Positions 22,701 through 33,625 of a stretch of 64,000 nt of DNA are shown here, one piece after another. The number at the start of each line of letters is the position of its first letter. The first letter of the stretch is position 1. The notes under the pieces are model-generated. The model had not been told where the DNA came from. It did not search any database and was given only the letters and a program-made list of their open reading frames with translations. The position numbers and the translations under genes are program-made. This DNA is from Azolla caroliniana. Taxonomy: Eukaryota; Polypodiophyta. The stretch lies in contig JBHGNT010000020.1 of NCBI GenBank assembly GCA_043228905.1, positions 7,998,001 to 8,062,000 on the forward strand. Direction: 5' to 3'.

Positions 22701-25700
22701 ATTTACAGCATTCTGCACCCAAGAACTGGTAAATTACCTGCATTGGCCACTAATTTTCTGCTCTCCTGCCCTTTTGTAATGACTTCACTGTAAGTATAGA
22801 AATCGACATCGAACCCTTCAGATCTTTGGATAGGGCTAGGCTTATCACCCCAAAGACTTATAACGAATTTCACTTTTGCGACTCCTTGAAGGTGAGGTAC
22901 CAACTTGATAAACAGATCATAGTTCTCAACAACAAGTGCAACACTACAAGAAAATGAATGATAAAACATATGTTAAAGAATTAGGCTTAATATCTGTACA
23001 CCTTATAAACCTTAATATTGGAAGACCTTTCTAAGTGATTGCAATCTTTATTTGCTTTTACCTGTCTGAATGCAAATATATGTGTGTAAGCTCCTCAAAG
23101 GAGGATTTCGTGCCACGAACAGCATCAATTGCTCCAAGAGCCATTATACCTTTGAATTAGGACATTTTATAAAAAAGATTTAACATAAAACTAAATTTCA
23201 ACAATTACAAAATGAGAAATAATTATTGCAGAAGCACCAGTTTTTAGACAATTGCTCACAATTAGAAATCAAGAATAAATTTCTAGAGTAATGTTATCAA
23301 CCATTGTTATTTCACAACAAGATTTCCATGCGTCCAATAATTAACAAAATGGACCCAAGGGATGTGTAATAAATACTCTTCATGATCACTGGCAATGTTA
23401 TTTATTACACAAGAGGGCACTATTAGTCCACATGCAGTTAGAGAGCACAACTTCCCTGCATAGGCGTCAATATGGATGACTTATTATTTCAATTGCTCCT
23501 TGCATCCTTGATAGAATCACCCATGTTTGAGAGAAGAATTCTTTTACAAAGATTAAATATTTAATATGTATCACTGGAAGAAACATACATAAAATGCATA
23601 TGTTGCACAGTTCATGCATGAAATTGTACTCCAATTATCTAGTGGCATGTTTCATTGTAGGCTTCGACTTAAGATTGTCAGAACGCACAGCAAGGTTTAT
23701 ATTTCAATAGTTGCACAATTCTATTGGTTTAACCTATGTTACTAGATACTCATTAAAATGTCGATCCACTCATTTGTTTATGTGGATACAATAGCTGCTT
23801 TTGATTCTTGATAGTCAATAATATTTAGATGATTATTATCTATGCTTTTCTCATCCTTTCTTGTTGCTACCTACTCTTTTGGGTTATAAGGGTGACATAA
23901 TTTTGAGTGAACTACGTAAAGGATCCATGCATACACATTATGCCATGTATTGAATTCTTTATCAACACAAATGCATTTTTGTACAAGGCTGCTTTAATAT
24001 CTCCCGGCAAGGAACTGTATCTGGATGTAGGCCTCCGTACATAGGGCTTCTACTTTTATTATGCCATAGTTGAACAAAACTGCTTTTCATCCCAAAGCGA
24101 AACGACAAAACAGAAATGCTGGTTTCTTCAAAACATACACATGATTCTTGAGTCTCGAGTCTTGATGCTTGATGCTTGATGCTTAGACAAAGGCAACTCG
24201 TCACTTGCAACCTTTACTCTTGAGTTTTGTTATGTAACCTCACTTTAGGTTTTGAATTTGATTTAAGACTCTTTAGTTGTGAAACTTATGATATGTTTTT
24301 GAATCTGAATTTTAACATATTAGAATTCAATCTTTTAGGAGGTCGCATGTCATCATTTCTAGACCCTCGCAAAATAATCCATTCTTTCTGTTTCTTCACT
24401 GTTTTCAAAACAATGGGAAACTATGCATTATGCATCTACCTGGGATCAATAAGACTTAGGATGGCTATATATAATTTCTATGGCTAAGTATCAATTCTAT
24501 GACATGATACTACAATTACATTCTCTCATTTGACGTCATATCCATGACAAACTACATCGGAAATCCTTCACTAAACAAAGAAATTGTATTTTAACGCTCG
24601 ATATAAATTCAAGCCAAGATTATGAAATTTTGGAATTGCAAAGACATAATTGCTTGCAAGTTTCAAAAGCTGCTACAGTTGAAAGAATTTCTTCACCTTA
24701 CAGAAACTGTTGCACATCTAATATCTCTCAATATTGTTTTAATTCCATGTCTACAAAGAAAATATGTCACAGCTCTATTGATATACTTGCCTTGATCTGC
24801 AACTAACCATCTACAGGAATTATCTGCAAATAGAGAAACTCTCTCATTCGGTAAAATCCCCAAGACCCTCAACCCTTCTGCGAACTCCAAAATTGCTTGT
24901 CGTAACTGCACCAGTGTATATAGAACATGTCATAAACCAATGATTATTGTCAGCCATCTTAAATTCATAAGCTCAATTTTTGGGAATCTCAGGATAGTTA
25001 TAAGCAAAAAACAGCATATGATGGAAAATAAAATGTGGCTAGATATCCTGACAACTATTTTATCCTAGAAAGCAAACAAAACAGATTATAAAATGCTGAG
25101 TAATTTTCACAACAAAGCTTCAACTTGAACCTAGTACCATGGTCACAACAGTGCGAAGCAAGCTTAACGACAAAGTATCAAGGGTGATCACAGAAATATT
25201 TAATTCTTTTATCAGTGCTGAGGTTTTCTCTTCTCATGTTTCAGTATATTTAAGACTAAGAGTGCCTGGAATGTCATTCCAATATGTGAATAAGTATCAG
25301 AGTTCTCAAATCTAAAGGATGTACATTAAGTCTACATACAGTGCTTTCATTTATTGGCAATATCAGATAGAGAGAGGAGCCACATCCATAGACATTGCAG
25401 CCCACAACAGTGATTCATCACCCATAAATGAATCAGTGCATGCAAAGGTAGCTTATATAATTACAGTTATCATAGACTGTACAAGCTACAGGTATACTTT
25501 TAAACGTCCAGAATAATCTCAGCTTACAAAGTATAGTCTGTTAGTCAGTTGATTTAGTAAGAGAAGGATGTATCTATCCAATTGACAGGTAGTGTATTAT
25601 GTAAGGACAGCTCCTTAACATACAAGACAGACATGATTTCTCATCATGCATCTACTTTTCATTAGGTTGATCACATATTCTTCATTGTACACATAGTAAT

Positions 25701-27361
25701 GCAGATATGTACAGCTTTGATAGCCTTAAAACAAAACATTGGAACTGATTCCAAGATATAGGCATCCCTTTTTCCCAGTAGATTTTCCACACAAGTCCAA
25801 ACAGACGATATAGTAACAACAGAGGGACCATATATGCAGAATCCATAGTAACATCATTCCCTGCATAGGAATTATTGATGACATGGTGGCGCACTTATGG
25901 CACATATTACCATTGCAAGGATGCCCTACCTGAGCGAGTCCTGTTTCAAGTCTTCGGATTACATTTACACTGTCACTTTGCAGTTCTTGCATAAAAAACT
26001 TAGATGATATGACAGGTGTAAGTGGGCACACACCTGAGTACAGGCCTAGTATTTTATTTTTCGTACATTCAATGGTGATTATTTGCTCCAACATCAATAA
26101 ATAAGGAGAGTGGCTGCATTCATATATCCTAATTTTTCACTCAATCGATCATTTGACTACATGTTTTGTGAGAGATTATCTTCCCGAATTCGTGCTCCTC
26201 TTCTCTAAACATGTTTTACTCCTAACAACCAGCGTACCTTAAAAATGGTAAGTACAACACGCTGATTTATCTAGACATTGCTTCCATTTCTGGTGCCCAA
26301 TATGACAAAGCCAATTATTATAATTTCATTACTTGGATCAGGGATAGTTTTCATTACTAATAAACAAAATGCTTTTCCAAAAAGAGCATTCAGGGTTAAA
26401 AAAAATCAAATGAAGTGGGAATGAGAAGATTACCTGCAAGTAAGTCATTGTTGTGAAAGGAAAATGGTGTGGATCAGTAAGCGCAATCCTGTCTCCAAAT
26501 TTACGAGCAGCAGTTCCCCAAATATCAGGTACACACTGCCATTCATCCAACTTGACAACGGATGTGTCCCCTTCTAGCCCTTGAGCTGCTTTTCTTGAGC
26601 TATGGTCAACATCTCGCAAAGGCTACCAAGAGGAAACAGAATCAGCCACAAACAACGTGTTTCTTGAATAAAAAAGGTCTTCTTATTAGTGTTTCTTGTA
26701 TACAAACATGGGGGAAATCGCCAAAATAAGGGTATAGATTATGTCTGCAAGGGAAGCAGTTAGCCGATCCAAACAAAGAAAAGCACAACCCATTTAGATT
26801 CGAGATTAAATGAAGAGAGAGAGAGATTATGTTTGTAATGGAAGAAATTAATCAATCCAAACTAAGAAACGCACAACACATTTACAATCAAGCTTAAATT
26901 AAGAGAAAGAGATTAGGTTCGTAAGAATGACGGAAGAAATTAGTCAAACCAAAACTAACGCAAAGCAAAACCCACTTAGAATCAAGATTAAATGAAGAAA
27001 ACGGAAAATGAGAAAAGAAATGACAACCCAAAACATGGATATTTAGATTAGATTTAGAGAAATGGTGTAAACGGAGCTTAAGCAGATGAAAAGCACACAG
27101 CCCAATTACTAGAAGATTATTAATGAATGGAAAGAAGATTGCTCTGAAGCCTACTTGAACTGCACAACAGAGAATTGTGCGAAGGTATCGTCCACGGCGG
27201 ACATAGAGAGATTTCCGATGGTGAGTGAGAGAGAGCAGAGAGGAGGCTCGATTTTCAGGCCGCCCATGACTCCGGAGTGCAGGGGGAGCTCTGCAAACTA
27301 ATGAATTATCACTTCCTTTCAGAGAGCAAAGGCTGTGAAGGTGGGCAGAAACAGAGGACAT
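16731..27361 (-). CDS. AAE15/16-like: Long-chain acyl-[acyl-carrier-protein] synthetase, chloroplast (AAE15/AAE16 type), 18 exons
   Basis: The enzyme activates free fatty acids with ATP and loads them onto acyl carrier protein in plastids (known for the Arabidopsis relatives). Exons, 5' to 3': 27361-27155, 26622-26434, 24905-24791, 23149-23062, 22943-22738, 21940-21825, 21745-21596, 21405-21338, 20828-20723, 20629-20471, 20361-20308, 20215-20135, 19102-18965, 18874-18715, 18111-18032, 17736-17627, 17520-17463, 16832-16731. They sum to 2187 bases, 728 residues plus TGA, with every junction in phase; relatives are about 720-730 residues. Landmarks: a Ser/Arg-rich transit peptide (about 1-65), AMP-binding P-loop [12 protein letters not shown] (286-297), YGLTETSP (496-503), [10 protein letters not shown] (572-581), the hinge [14 protein letters not shown] (602-615) and the C-terminal lysine in TPTMKMRR (K706). 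The start at 27361 is preferred over an in-frame ATG at 27445, which would add a hydrophobic leader. Gene intact on sequence; AAE15 versus AAE16 undecided. Confidence 0.93.
18416..18590. repeat. Short diverged tandem repeat in intron 14
   Basis: About three units of 55-60 bp built on aggtatgca[tc]atagaaa followed by a tattttatgt-like AT stretch. Intronic, with no effect on the frame. Confidence 0.65.
21908..22386. repeat. Three tandem copies (about 152-164 bp) spanning the exon 6 acceptor
   Basis: Units begin at 21908, 22059 and 22223, each with cat[cg]ta followed by tttatgtgctca, then tgcaaaatta, then actgagta, ending near ccctggct. The first unit includes the first 33 bases of exon 6 and its splice acceptor. 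The other two lie in intron 5 and carry copies of the acceptor (ttttgcag) and of the start of the exon. Confidence 0.9.
24785..24795 (-). other. GC-AG intron donor (intron 3 of the AAE gene)
   Basis: Exon 3 must end ...gatcaag with the intron starting gcaagtata, because only this joins to exon 4 (gtataatggct) to give the conserved DQGIMA. The GT four bases further on would shift the frame. AAG|GCAAGT is the classic context of rare GC-AG introns. Confidence 0.85.
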
Positions 27362-27533
27362 TCTTCTGAGAGGGTGTGGTGGGAGTGGAGAGAGAAGGAG
27401 AAGCCAAAAAAACAAAAAACAAAAAACAAAAGGCGAGACAGACACGGTAGTTTTAATACATCAATGGAAAGCTTACAAGGTTAGGACTCAGGAGTACATA
27501 CATACATATATCTACAGTTCTATTCAGTGACAC

Positions 27534-27581
<48 letters not shown>

Positions 27582-27600
27582 GTGTGTATTGGTGGTATTG
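27362..27600 (-). promoter_or_regulatory. 5' flank of the AAE gene with a (GA)19 microsatellite
   Basis: Directly upstream of the start codon. A pure GA run at 27541-27578 reads as CT on the coding strand, about 180 bases before the ATG, a place where CT tracts are common in plant 5' UTRs and core promoters. A TATA-like tatata lies at about 27632-27640, further upstream on the minus strand. The transcription start cannot be fixed. Confidence 0.45.
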
Positions 27601-27766
27601 GGTGTTCCGGGGGGTGCCCAATCTGTATGTATGTATATATTTGGAAGTTGAGAGATGGGCTATTCTTTGGGAGGTCTGGTTGTTGGAAACCGTGGGATTG
27701 ATATCGCCTTAAGCCTGTCAAGGTTCAATTCGTGTTCACGGCTTGTAATGGTCATCTCGTATTAAC

Positions 27767-27879
27767 GGCTCATGGATCATTTAGTGGTGTTAGTTCTCTT
27801 ATTGTCTTAGGTAAGTCAAAGGGTACTACGGTTCATGGGTCATTTAGTGGTGTTCGTTCTCTTATTGTCTTTGGCAAGT
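27767..27879. repeat. Two direct copies of a 50-bp block, 63-bp spacing
   Basis: Copies at 27767-27816 and 27830-27879 share ggatcatttagtggtgt / gggtcatttagtggtgt followed by ttctcttattgtct, with few differences. Confidence 0.85.
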
Positions 27880-29112
27880 TGAGTGTGATCCTTTGATATT
27901 CATACAAACACGGTTTACAAAGGAGACAGAGAGAGTGACGAGAAGCGATTATGTATCTGCTACAATGTGAAAACATTTCCTTTAAGAAGCTCAACAAGCC
28001 AACCAAAGTTGATCGAATGGTGGTGGGTCCATAACTGCATTTGGAGATGACACCATACTTCACAACAACAACAACAAAAACCATTTTCTGATTTGTTTTG
28101 GAAGACGAAAAAACGTTTCGAAAAGTCGGGTGCTCCATGACGACTCTATTACTCGACAAGACAATTGTGCATGTGTAAATACTTAATTGAAGGTTGATGA
28201 ATATAAGCCCCATCTCATGTATGAAACGTTGAGGGCAAAAGTAGGGCATGGCAGGGAAGGTTATATATTGGATGATTGGGAGGAGATTCATTGTCATGTT
28301 GTCGTGATCTAAGCTCAGTAGTCCTCATATATTCTTTTGTGAATTGGCATTTAGTCGGGGTACAGAATTGCACTACTTATGATATGGACAATGTGAAAAA
28401 GTCATGCCATTCTTATGTTATCTTATTAGCCTTTATAAATAAATTAAGATACTTTCGTTGTCCTTCAGAAGCTATTGCTTTATAGATTCATGATTCTACC
28501 ATATTCGAATTCCATTATTCGATTAGTGCCATGGTAAAGCTTGCTTTGTGTCAGATAATTTATGCTTATTACACAAGAAGGCTTCACTATTTCAATTTGA
28601 TGCCACTAGCATTTTTTCCCAAATGCAATGATTGCATTGCCTTCTAGGCTGACGGCATTGTCGATTAAAAGTCAACACACACACAAAATTAGCACGAAAT
28701 TTAATATTTCTCTTTGATTTAAATTGTATAAAAAGTGAGCCATGTACCATGTGACCTCAATTTATAGAATGGACTTTGAGTTTTATATATTGTCATTCTA
28801 TTTGATATTCTCATATGAGTATACGTATAATATGGTATAATGTATAATTATAACGTTTTGGATCGAATAGAAGTGCGACAAAAAGTGTGACACAACAAGA
28901 CTTGTTTTACTAGATTAATCAAGTAGATATTCACATAATAATATTTATCTTTGTGCACATCCTAAGGTTAGAGTAAGGTTATGAGTTTTGAGCTCCCTAT
29001 CAACATAATTGTTGACACCCATACTTTTCACACAAAGGCAACAAATTAATTTTCCTTATTTCTTTTTCTACTCATTAGGAGATTTTTAAAACTTAATATA
29101 AACCTCATGTAT

Positions 29113-29156
<44 letters not shown>

Positions 29157-29348
29157 GGAGGTGGTCATGGGTTCAACCCCTACATTTCACGATGGCATCT
29201 AGTGAATTAAGAGATATGTACGAAGTATCTAATATCGAGGTGAGAAAAATTAGGTTTCAAATCCAAGATGTAGTGCTAGACACTGCTAGTATTGTGAATG
29301 ACTTACCACTAGGGTAAGCTAATTTTTTTAATGATAAAAATCGACAAA
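27880..29348. other. Intergenic, no gene recognised; (AG)18 microsatellite
   Basis: No gene or element could be identified. A pure AG run lies at 29115-29150. A 154-codon open stretch on the minus strand (28297-27833) shows no domain and overlaps the duplicated block, so I do not call it. Confidence 0.5.
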
Positions 29349-29799
29349 GAGATAGATAGATAGATAGATAGATAGATTATATTATCGTCTTCGGAGGTCA
29401 AATATGACCTATGAGACCAAAAATATTACATTTCACGTGATATGTGTGAAAGTGAGTAGTGACTCTCGATACTCAAGAACTTTACCAATGAATGTTGCAA
29501 TCAAGAGTGCACATTGTGGTTGTGAGAGGAATTCGTGCAAGGATTGGGCTCGGTCGAAGAGATGTGGAAAGCATGGTTGAATATGATCAAAGGCAGAGCA
29601 TTGTATCAAAGTGTGATACTCAGACTCGTGAACTTGTTTAGGGCAAAGTGTGCATAGCCGACCACTCTCATCTCTTGTGCCCCAACACCCTGTCTCACAT
29701 CGCAATGCATGTGAGCTAAGTCGCATGGAAGCAATGGTTCGAATGGCAGATAACGGTATGGGCTCTAACATGTATCGATGTGTACGATTTCCTCGTTCC

Positions 29800-29800
<1 letters not shown>
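29349..29800 (-). pseudogene. Non-LTR retrotransposon 3' end (tail A): zf-RVT-like fragment with GATA tail
   Basis: On the minus strand from about 29795: RGNRTHRYMLEPIP, SMRLSSHALRCETGCWGT, then CTLCPKQVHESEYHTLIQC, a zinc-binding C-terminal segment of non-LTR reverse transcriptases, and SQPQCALLIATFIGKVLEYR before a stop at 29433. About 30 bases later comes a hairpin GGTC-aaatat-GACC (29396-29409), and the unit ends in (TATC)n, read as GATA on the plus strand at 29349-29378. It is a 5'-truncated copy, open over about 120 codons. Confidence 0.7.
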
Positions 29801-29801
<1 letters not shown>

Positions 29802-29858
<57 letters not shown>

Positions 29859-29970
29859 TATATCAACGTCTTTTAAGAGGCCAAAATGGCCTATAAGACC
29901 AAATAAGAAATTACATCTTAAGTGTTGTCTCGTCTTTGAGAACAAATCAAAATAAAATAAATATTACACA
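29802..29970 (-). mobile_element. Non-LTR element tail B with (TC)n end
   Basis: Minus strand: ggtcttataggccattttgg, then gacgttgatatatc, then a TC run read as GA on plus at 29802-29854. It matches tails A and C. Directly 5' of it on the same strand is the rpl16 fragment instead of a reverse transcriptase. Confidence 0.65.
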
Positions 29971-30160
29971 GTAAATATAGCGACTCTTGCTATCTCTTCC
30001 GACACTCCACCTGATTCATAGATTATTCGGCCTTGCTAAACTACAAATACCCAATACTATGGAGGTCCTTTGCCTGATCCCATGCGTGTTTTAGCAAGTC
30101 TCATGGTGATTGGTTTGTCGGGAAAAATTCGTATCCATAGTTTAATGAGTCGTAGTAATC
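29971..30160 (-). pseudogene. rpl16: Plastid rpl16 fragment (nuclear plastid DNA)
   Basis: Minus strand reads [15 protein letters not shown], then [11 protein letters not shown], stop, YWVFVV, stop, QGRIIYE and GGVSEEIARVAI. This is the central to C-terminal part of chloroplast ribosomal protein L16, where the usual run is RMGSGKGSPEYWVAVVKPG. The mitochondrial gene reads differently here (RMGRGKG), so the source is plastid. Two in-frame stops and several replacements show it has been in the nucleus a long time. L16 sits in the large subunit near the tRNA sites; this copy cannot be functional. It is flanked on both sides by non-LTR tails on the same strand. Confidence 0.85.
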
Positions 30161-30212
30161 TACAAAGCTTCACCATTCTAGGGGTGGACACGTTAGGTGG
30201 GACAACTTCTTG

Positions 30213-30345
30213 AGAGAGAGAGAGAGGAGAGAAGAAAGAAAAGAAAGATATATTAACGTCGTCTAAGGCCAAAATTGGCCCACATGTGTGCATGTGTACC
30301 CACATAAACATACATAAGCCATTATGCAATATAATAGGACAATGG
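30213..30345 (-). mobile_element. Non-LTR element tail C with (TC)n end
   Basis: Third tail of the same type: minus-strand GGCC-aattt-GGCC-like hairpin (plus 30267-30280), gacgttaatatatc, then an imperfect TC run read as GA on plus at 30213-30240. No coding sequence could be found 5' of it. Confidence 0.6.
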
Positions 30346-30684
30346 TTATTGTAATACATTTATCAAAATCGTGGCATTATAACCTTACATTCAAGTGTTA
30401 TAGTTTGGTATGATGGTTCCAATATTACATTCATTCATTCCTTCTACATTCATCTTTTTGCTCTAAGATCAATGCCTTGATCATTAACTACCACTTCTCG
30501 CCTTTCCTATTTATTTTATACCATGACATAGACATTGACATGCAAAAGTGCAATTTGAAAATCACATATGTTAAACACATACCGAAGGGGACCCCATCAC
30601 TTTGATTTCCATTCTAGATTGAGATTCTCATAATATAGTATGGGTGGTTGTTAAATATTCAAGAAACAATGTAAAATATACTTA

Positions 30685-30788
30685 GCACAATTTCATATAT
30701 TCTAGCTTAAAATTCACTTATTGACTAGTCCATTTGGCATAATTTCATATATTCCAAATTAAAATTCGCGTATTGACTAGTCCAAATA
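30685..30788. repeat. Two tandem copies of a 52-bp AT-rich unit
   Basis: Units start at 30685 and 30737 with gca[ct]aatttcatatattc and end in attgactagtcca. Confidence 0.85.
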
Positions 30789-31289
30789 TATTAATAAGAG
30801 GTTGTGGGATTGTTTCAATATAATAACATTCAAGGTTTTGGAATAAACGTCACGTATATGTATGGAAAGTAAAATTTCTTTATAACGATATCTAAGTTAT
30901 GTTTATTTTTGGAAAATCACATAGGTTAAGATGTACTCAAATGCCCAATTGGTCATCTTCACATTAGTAGAGATAAGTACGACACCAAAATGCACCTAAT
31001 TATTTTTTATTGTTTTGGATCAAATTAACATCCTGGAAAGAAGTTATTGTCAACATTTTTCATGCACGAAAATAGCAACAATTAACCCTATTGGAAATAT
31101 GAAAACAACTAAAAAATTTAACATGTATACAACAATGTCCATGTACTCCCTAAAGGATGGTTCATTAAAGTTTCATCTTCAAAGCATAAACACATTTAGG
31201 AAAATGTAAATGAGAGAGAGTCAAATACTACAAATACAAAATAATAAACAAAAGAAAAGGAAGGATATTATAGGCATATATTTCATGTT
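30789..31289. other. No gene recognised
   Basis: AT-rich intergenic sequence; a 64-codon open stretch at 31015-31209 has no recognisable features. Confidence 0.4.
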
Positions 31290-32290
31290 ATCTCGTTCTT
31301 AAGTTTTTTGTAAGAACCACCACATTTTTGCTATTTAGTTCATGGGTTCATGGTAGTCCAAACAAAAATATTCTTACTCTACATTGATATGTTTTAGAGT
31401 GAGTGTCAATATGCAAGATATGTTGTTGGGAATCTTCGAGCATTGGTCCACCTAACATGTATGCTCAAGGCTATTATGTCCTTAATGCCATTGTCGATAT
31501 GATGTCTTTGAATATGGTTCCACAACTCCTCCTCAGTATGGCATGCTCTCTTGTTAGTCTTTTTGTCACAACAACCACAATTTTGATAGTTTGTTCATAA
31601 GCTCATGATAAAGTGAACCAAAATCTCCTTGCCCTATTTTATGCGTTTTGGCGTGAGATTTTATTTATTTCTTCAATATGGAGCACATAGTGTTGGTGTC
31701 TTTAAGCATTGATCTAGCCAACATTTTTGCTCAATTCTAGTTGTGGATCTTTACGTTTGAGTGTTCCACTGTTATGTTGTGTTGTTCATGTCATTGCACA
31801 TATAAATGTTTTCAATATGATTTCATGATTCCGAGTATTCCATGCTCTTTGGCTCTTAGTCTTTTTGTAAAGATCTCCACATTTCACTAATTTTTTCATC
31901 GATTCATGATAGTTTGAATTAGAATCTTGTTTCCTTATTTTGATATGTTTTAGAGTAAACTTTTGTTTCTTTCATCAATATGGAAGATATGGTGTTGGGG
32001 GTCTTCAAGCTTTGGTCCATCTAACATTATGACACAATGCCATTTGTGGATCTCTCTAGTTGCATTTCCCTTATGATTGTGCTCTTTATGCCATTGCATA
32101 TATAAATTCTTCGATATGCTCATGATTCCTTCCAAATATTTCATGCTTCATTGTTCTTAGTCTTTTTTTCATAAGCACCACAATTTCACTAGTTTGCTCA
32201 TAACTTCTTACGCTATTCTAAAATGTTTTAGAGTGAAGGTTTGTTTCTTTCGTCAACATTGGAGGATATGGTGTTGAGAGACCATGTTAC
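31290..32290. repeat. Diverged tandem array, about 3.5 units of 255-300 bp
   Basis: Successive units carry the same ordered phrases: gtttt[ag]g[ac]gtgag (31391, 31647, 31948, 32222), [ag]atatg(g)tgttg..., 'attg(g)tc', tatgccattg, and tcttagtctttttgt followed by accacaattt and catgata. The units are strongly diverged and non-coding. No transposon ends could be found. Confidence 0.75.
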
Positions 32291-32455
32291 TATTATAGAG
32301 AGTCCACGACATTTTAAAAAATAACTATAGTTGTGGATTTAGATCAATGAACTTACAAATAAGGAATTCTGGATTTTAACATTGGACCTAGAAGAGTCCA
32401 AGCTTAGTTCACATGAAACCAAAATTTGTTTTTTGAAGAAGCTTTTGTTGGTGAT

Positions 32456-32755
32456 TGTTGAGAATCAAGCTCAACCTAGTCTAGTGTGTGACCACACCCT
32501 TGAGAGTGTATTAACACTCAAAGGTCAAAAGTCACACTACCACTCTTGAGACATTAACTATGTGTCATAGCATCATATTCTATGACTCTCCCCATGACCG
32601 ATAAGCTTCGGTAGTTAATGAAGATAGAGGGTGACTATATAAAGCACCCTCCTCCTACTTTGTAATGTGTCGGTTAATCTCCTTTGTAATATACAGATTC
32701 TTCAGTATTCTATTTTCTATCCCATCTATCTTGTGTCTCTCTCCTCTCCTCTTCT

Positions 32756-32811
<56 letters not shown>

Positions 32812-32861
32812 ACACATCTCTAACCTATTCCGCTGCACAGAATCACCATTGATTCTTTTCA
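32456..32861 (+). repeat. 5' LTR of Copia-2
   Basis: Begins TGTTGAGAATC and ends TTTTCA. Contains a TATA-like ctatataaagc at about 32635 and a pure (AC)n of about 25 units at 32758-32807. Confidence 0.9.
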
Positions 32862-32873
32862 TGGTATCAGAGC
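32862..32873 (+). promoter_or_regulatory. Primer-binding site of Copia-2
   Basis: TGGTATCAGAGC directly after the LTR, of the initiator tRNA-Met type. Confidence 0.92.
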
Positions 32874-33017
32874 GAGGTTGGTAGCTCGATCTAGCCCATC
32901 CGCGTGTATTGTGTTCTACGTCGACGTTCAAGAAGAATCGGCTCATCGCAATCGTAGTGCGACTACATAGCTCGTATTCAAAAGAGAAGAAGAAGGAAGA
33001 AATCTACATTGAACACC

Positions 33018-33625
33018 ATGAATACTCAAATGGGGAGCGCTCTCCCTAGCGAGAAGTTGGACCAAAACAACTTTGCATCTTGGGAGTACAAGATGCACCA
33101 ATACCTTGTCGGTCAAGGTTATTGGAGCTACATCAAAGGAGCACAAGAAAAACGACCCGACCCAAAGGACACCGACTACTCAACATGGGAGCAAGCGGCG
33201 AGTCGAATAATGTATTTATTGGCGACATGTGTTCATGACCACATGCTCGACTACATTCGAGAAGTGGAGACGCCGAAGGAAGCATGGGAGAATCTTAGGA
33301 AGATTTTCGCGGCCAACACAATCACAAGAAAGCTTCAACTCCGCCAAGAGTTGAATAATATCCAACAAAGGGATATGTCCATCACAAGCTACACCTTGAA
33401 GATCAAGAGCTCTATGATTCACTCGGCTCAATAAGCCTCAATGTGGATGATGACGAGATGGTGCAAATATGCCTCGACGGCCTCACACCACGGTTCGACG
33501 CAATGAGAATCCCCGTTCTAGCAAGGGAGAATCCTCCATCTTTCTTCAATCTTCAATCAATGCTATTGGTTGAAGAAAATCACAATCGAATTAAAAGTAA
33601 TGCCTCGGATGGATTGAAGGAACGT
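33018..33625 (+). pseudogene. Copia gag (Copia-2), frameshifted and truncated
   Basis: Starts at the ATG at 33018 (MNTQMGSALPSEKLDQNNFA) and reads WEYKMHQYLVGQGYWSYIKG and RKIFAANTITRKLQLRQEL, the N-terminal gag domain also seen in Copia-3 and Copia-4. A frameshift near 33415 moves the frame into 33443-33625 (VDDDEMVQICLDGLTPRFD and SFFNLQSMLLVEEN). The gag then breaks off before its zinc knuckle, and foreign Ty3-type sequence follows. In an intact element it would form the particle and bind RNA. Confidence 0.85.

Noticed and set aside
27362-27445. Upstream in-frame ATG at 27445 as start of the AAE protein
   Set aside because: It would add 28 hydrophobic residues before the transit peptide; the ATG at 27361 gives a typical plastid leader. 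Not excluded without transcript data.
27527-27721. Open frames across GA/CT microsatellites here and at 29650-29955, 32667-32946
   Set aside because: Long only because a dinucleotide repeat has no stops; no protein features.
27833-28297. 154-codon minus-strand open frame
   Set aside because: No motif, includes a duplicated non-coding block; looks like chance.
29971-30160. Mitochondrial origin of the rpl16 fragment
   Set aside because: The RMGSGKG...YWV pattern is that of the plastid gene; the mitochondrial protein reads RMGRGKG here and differs after it.
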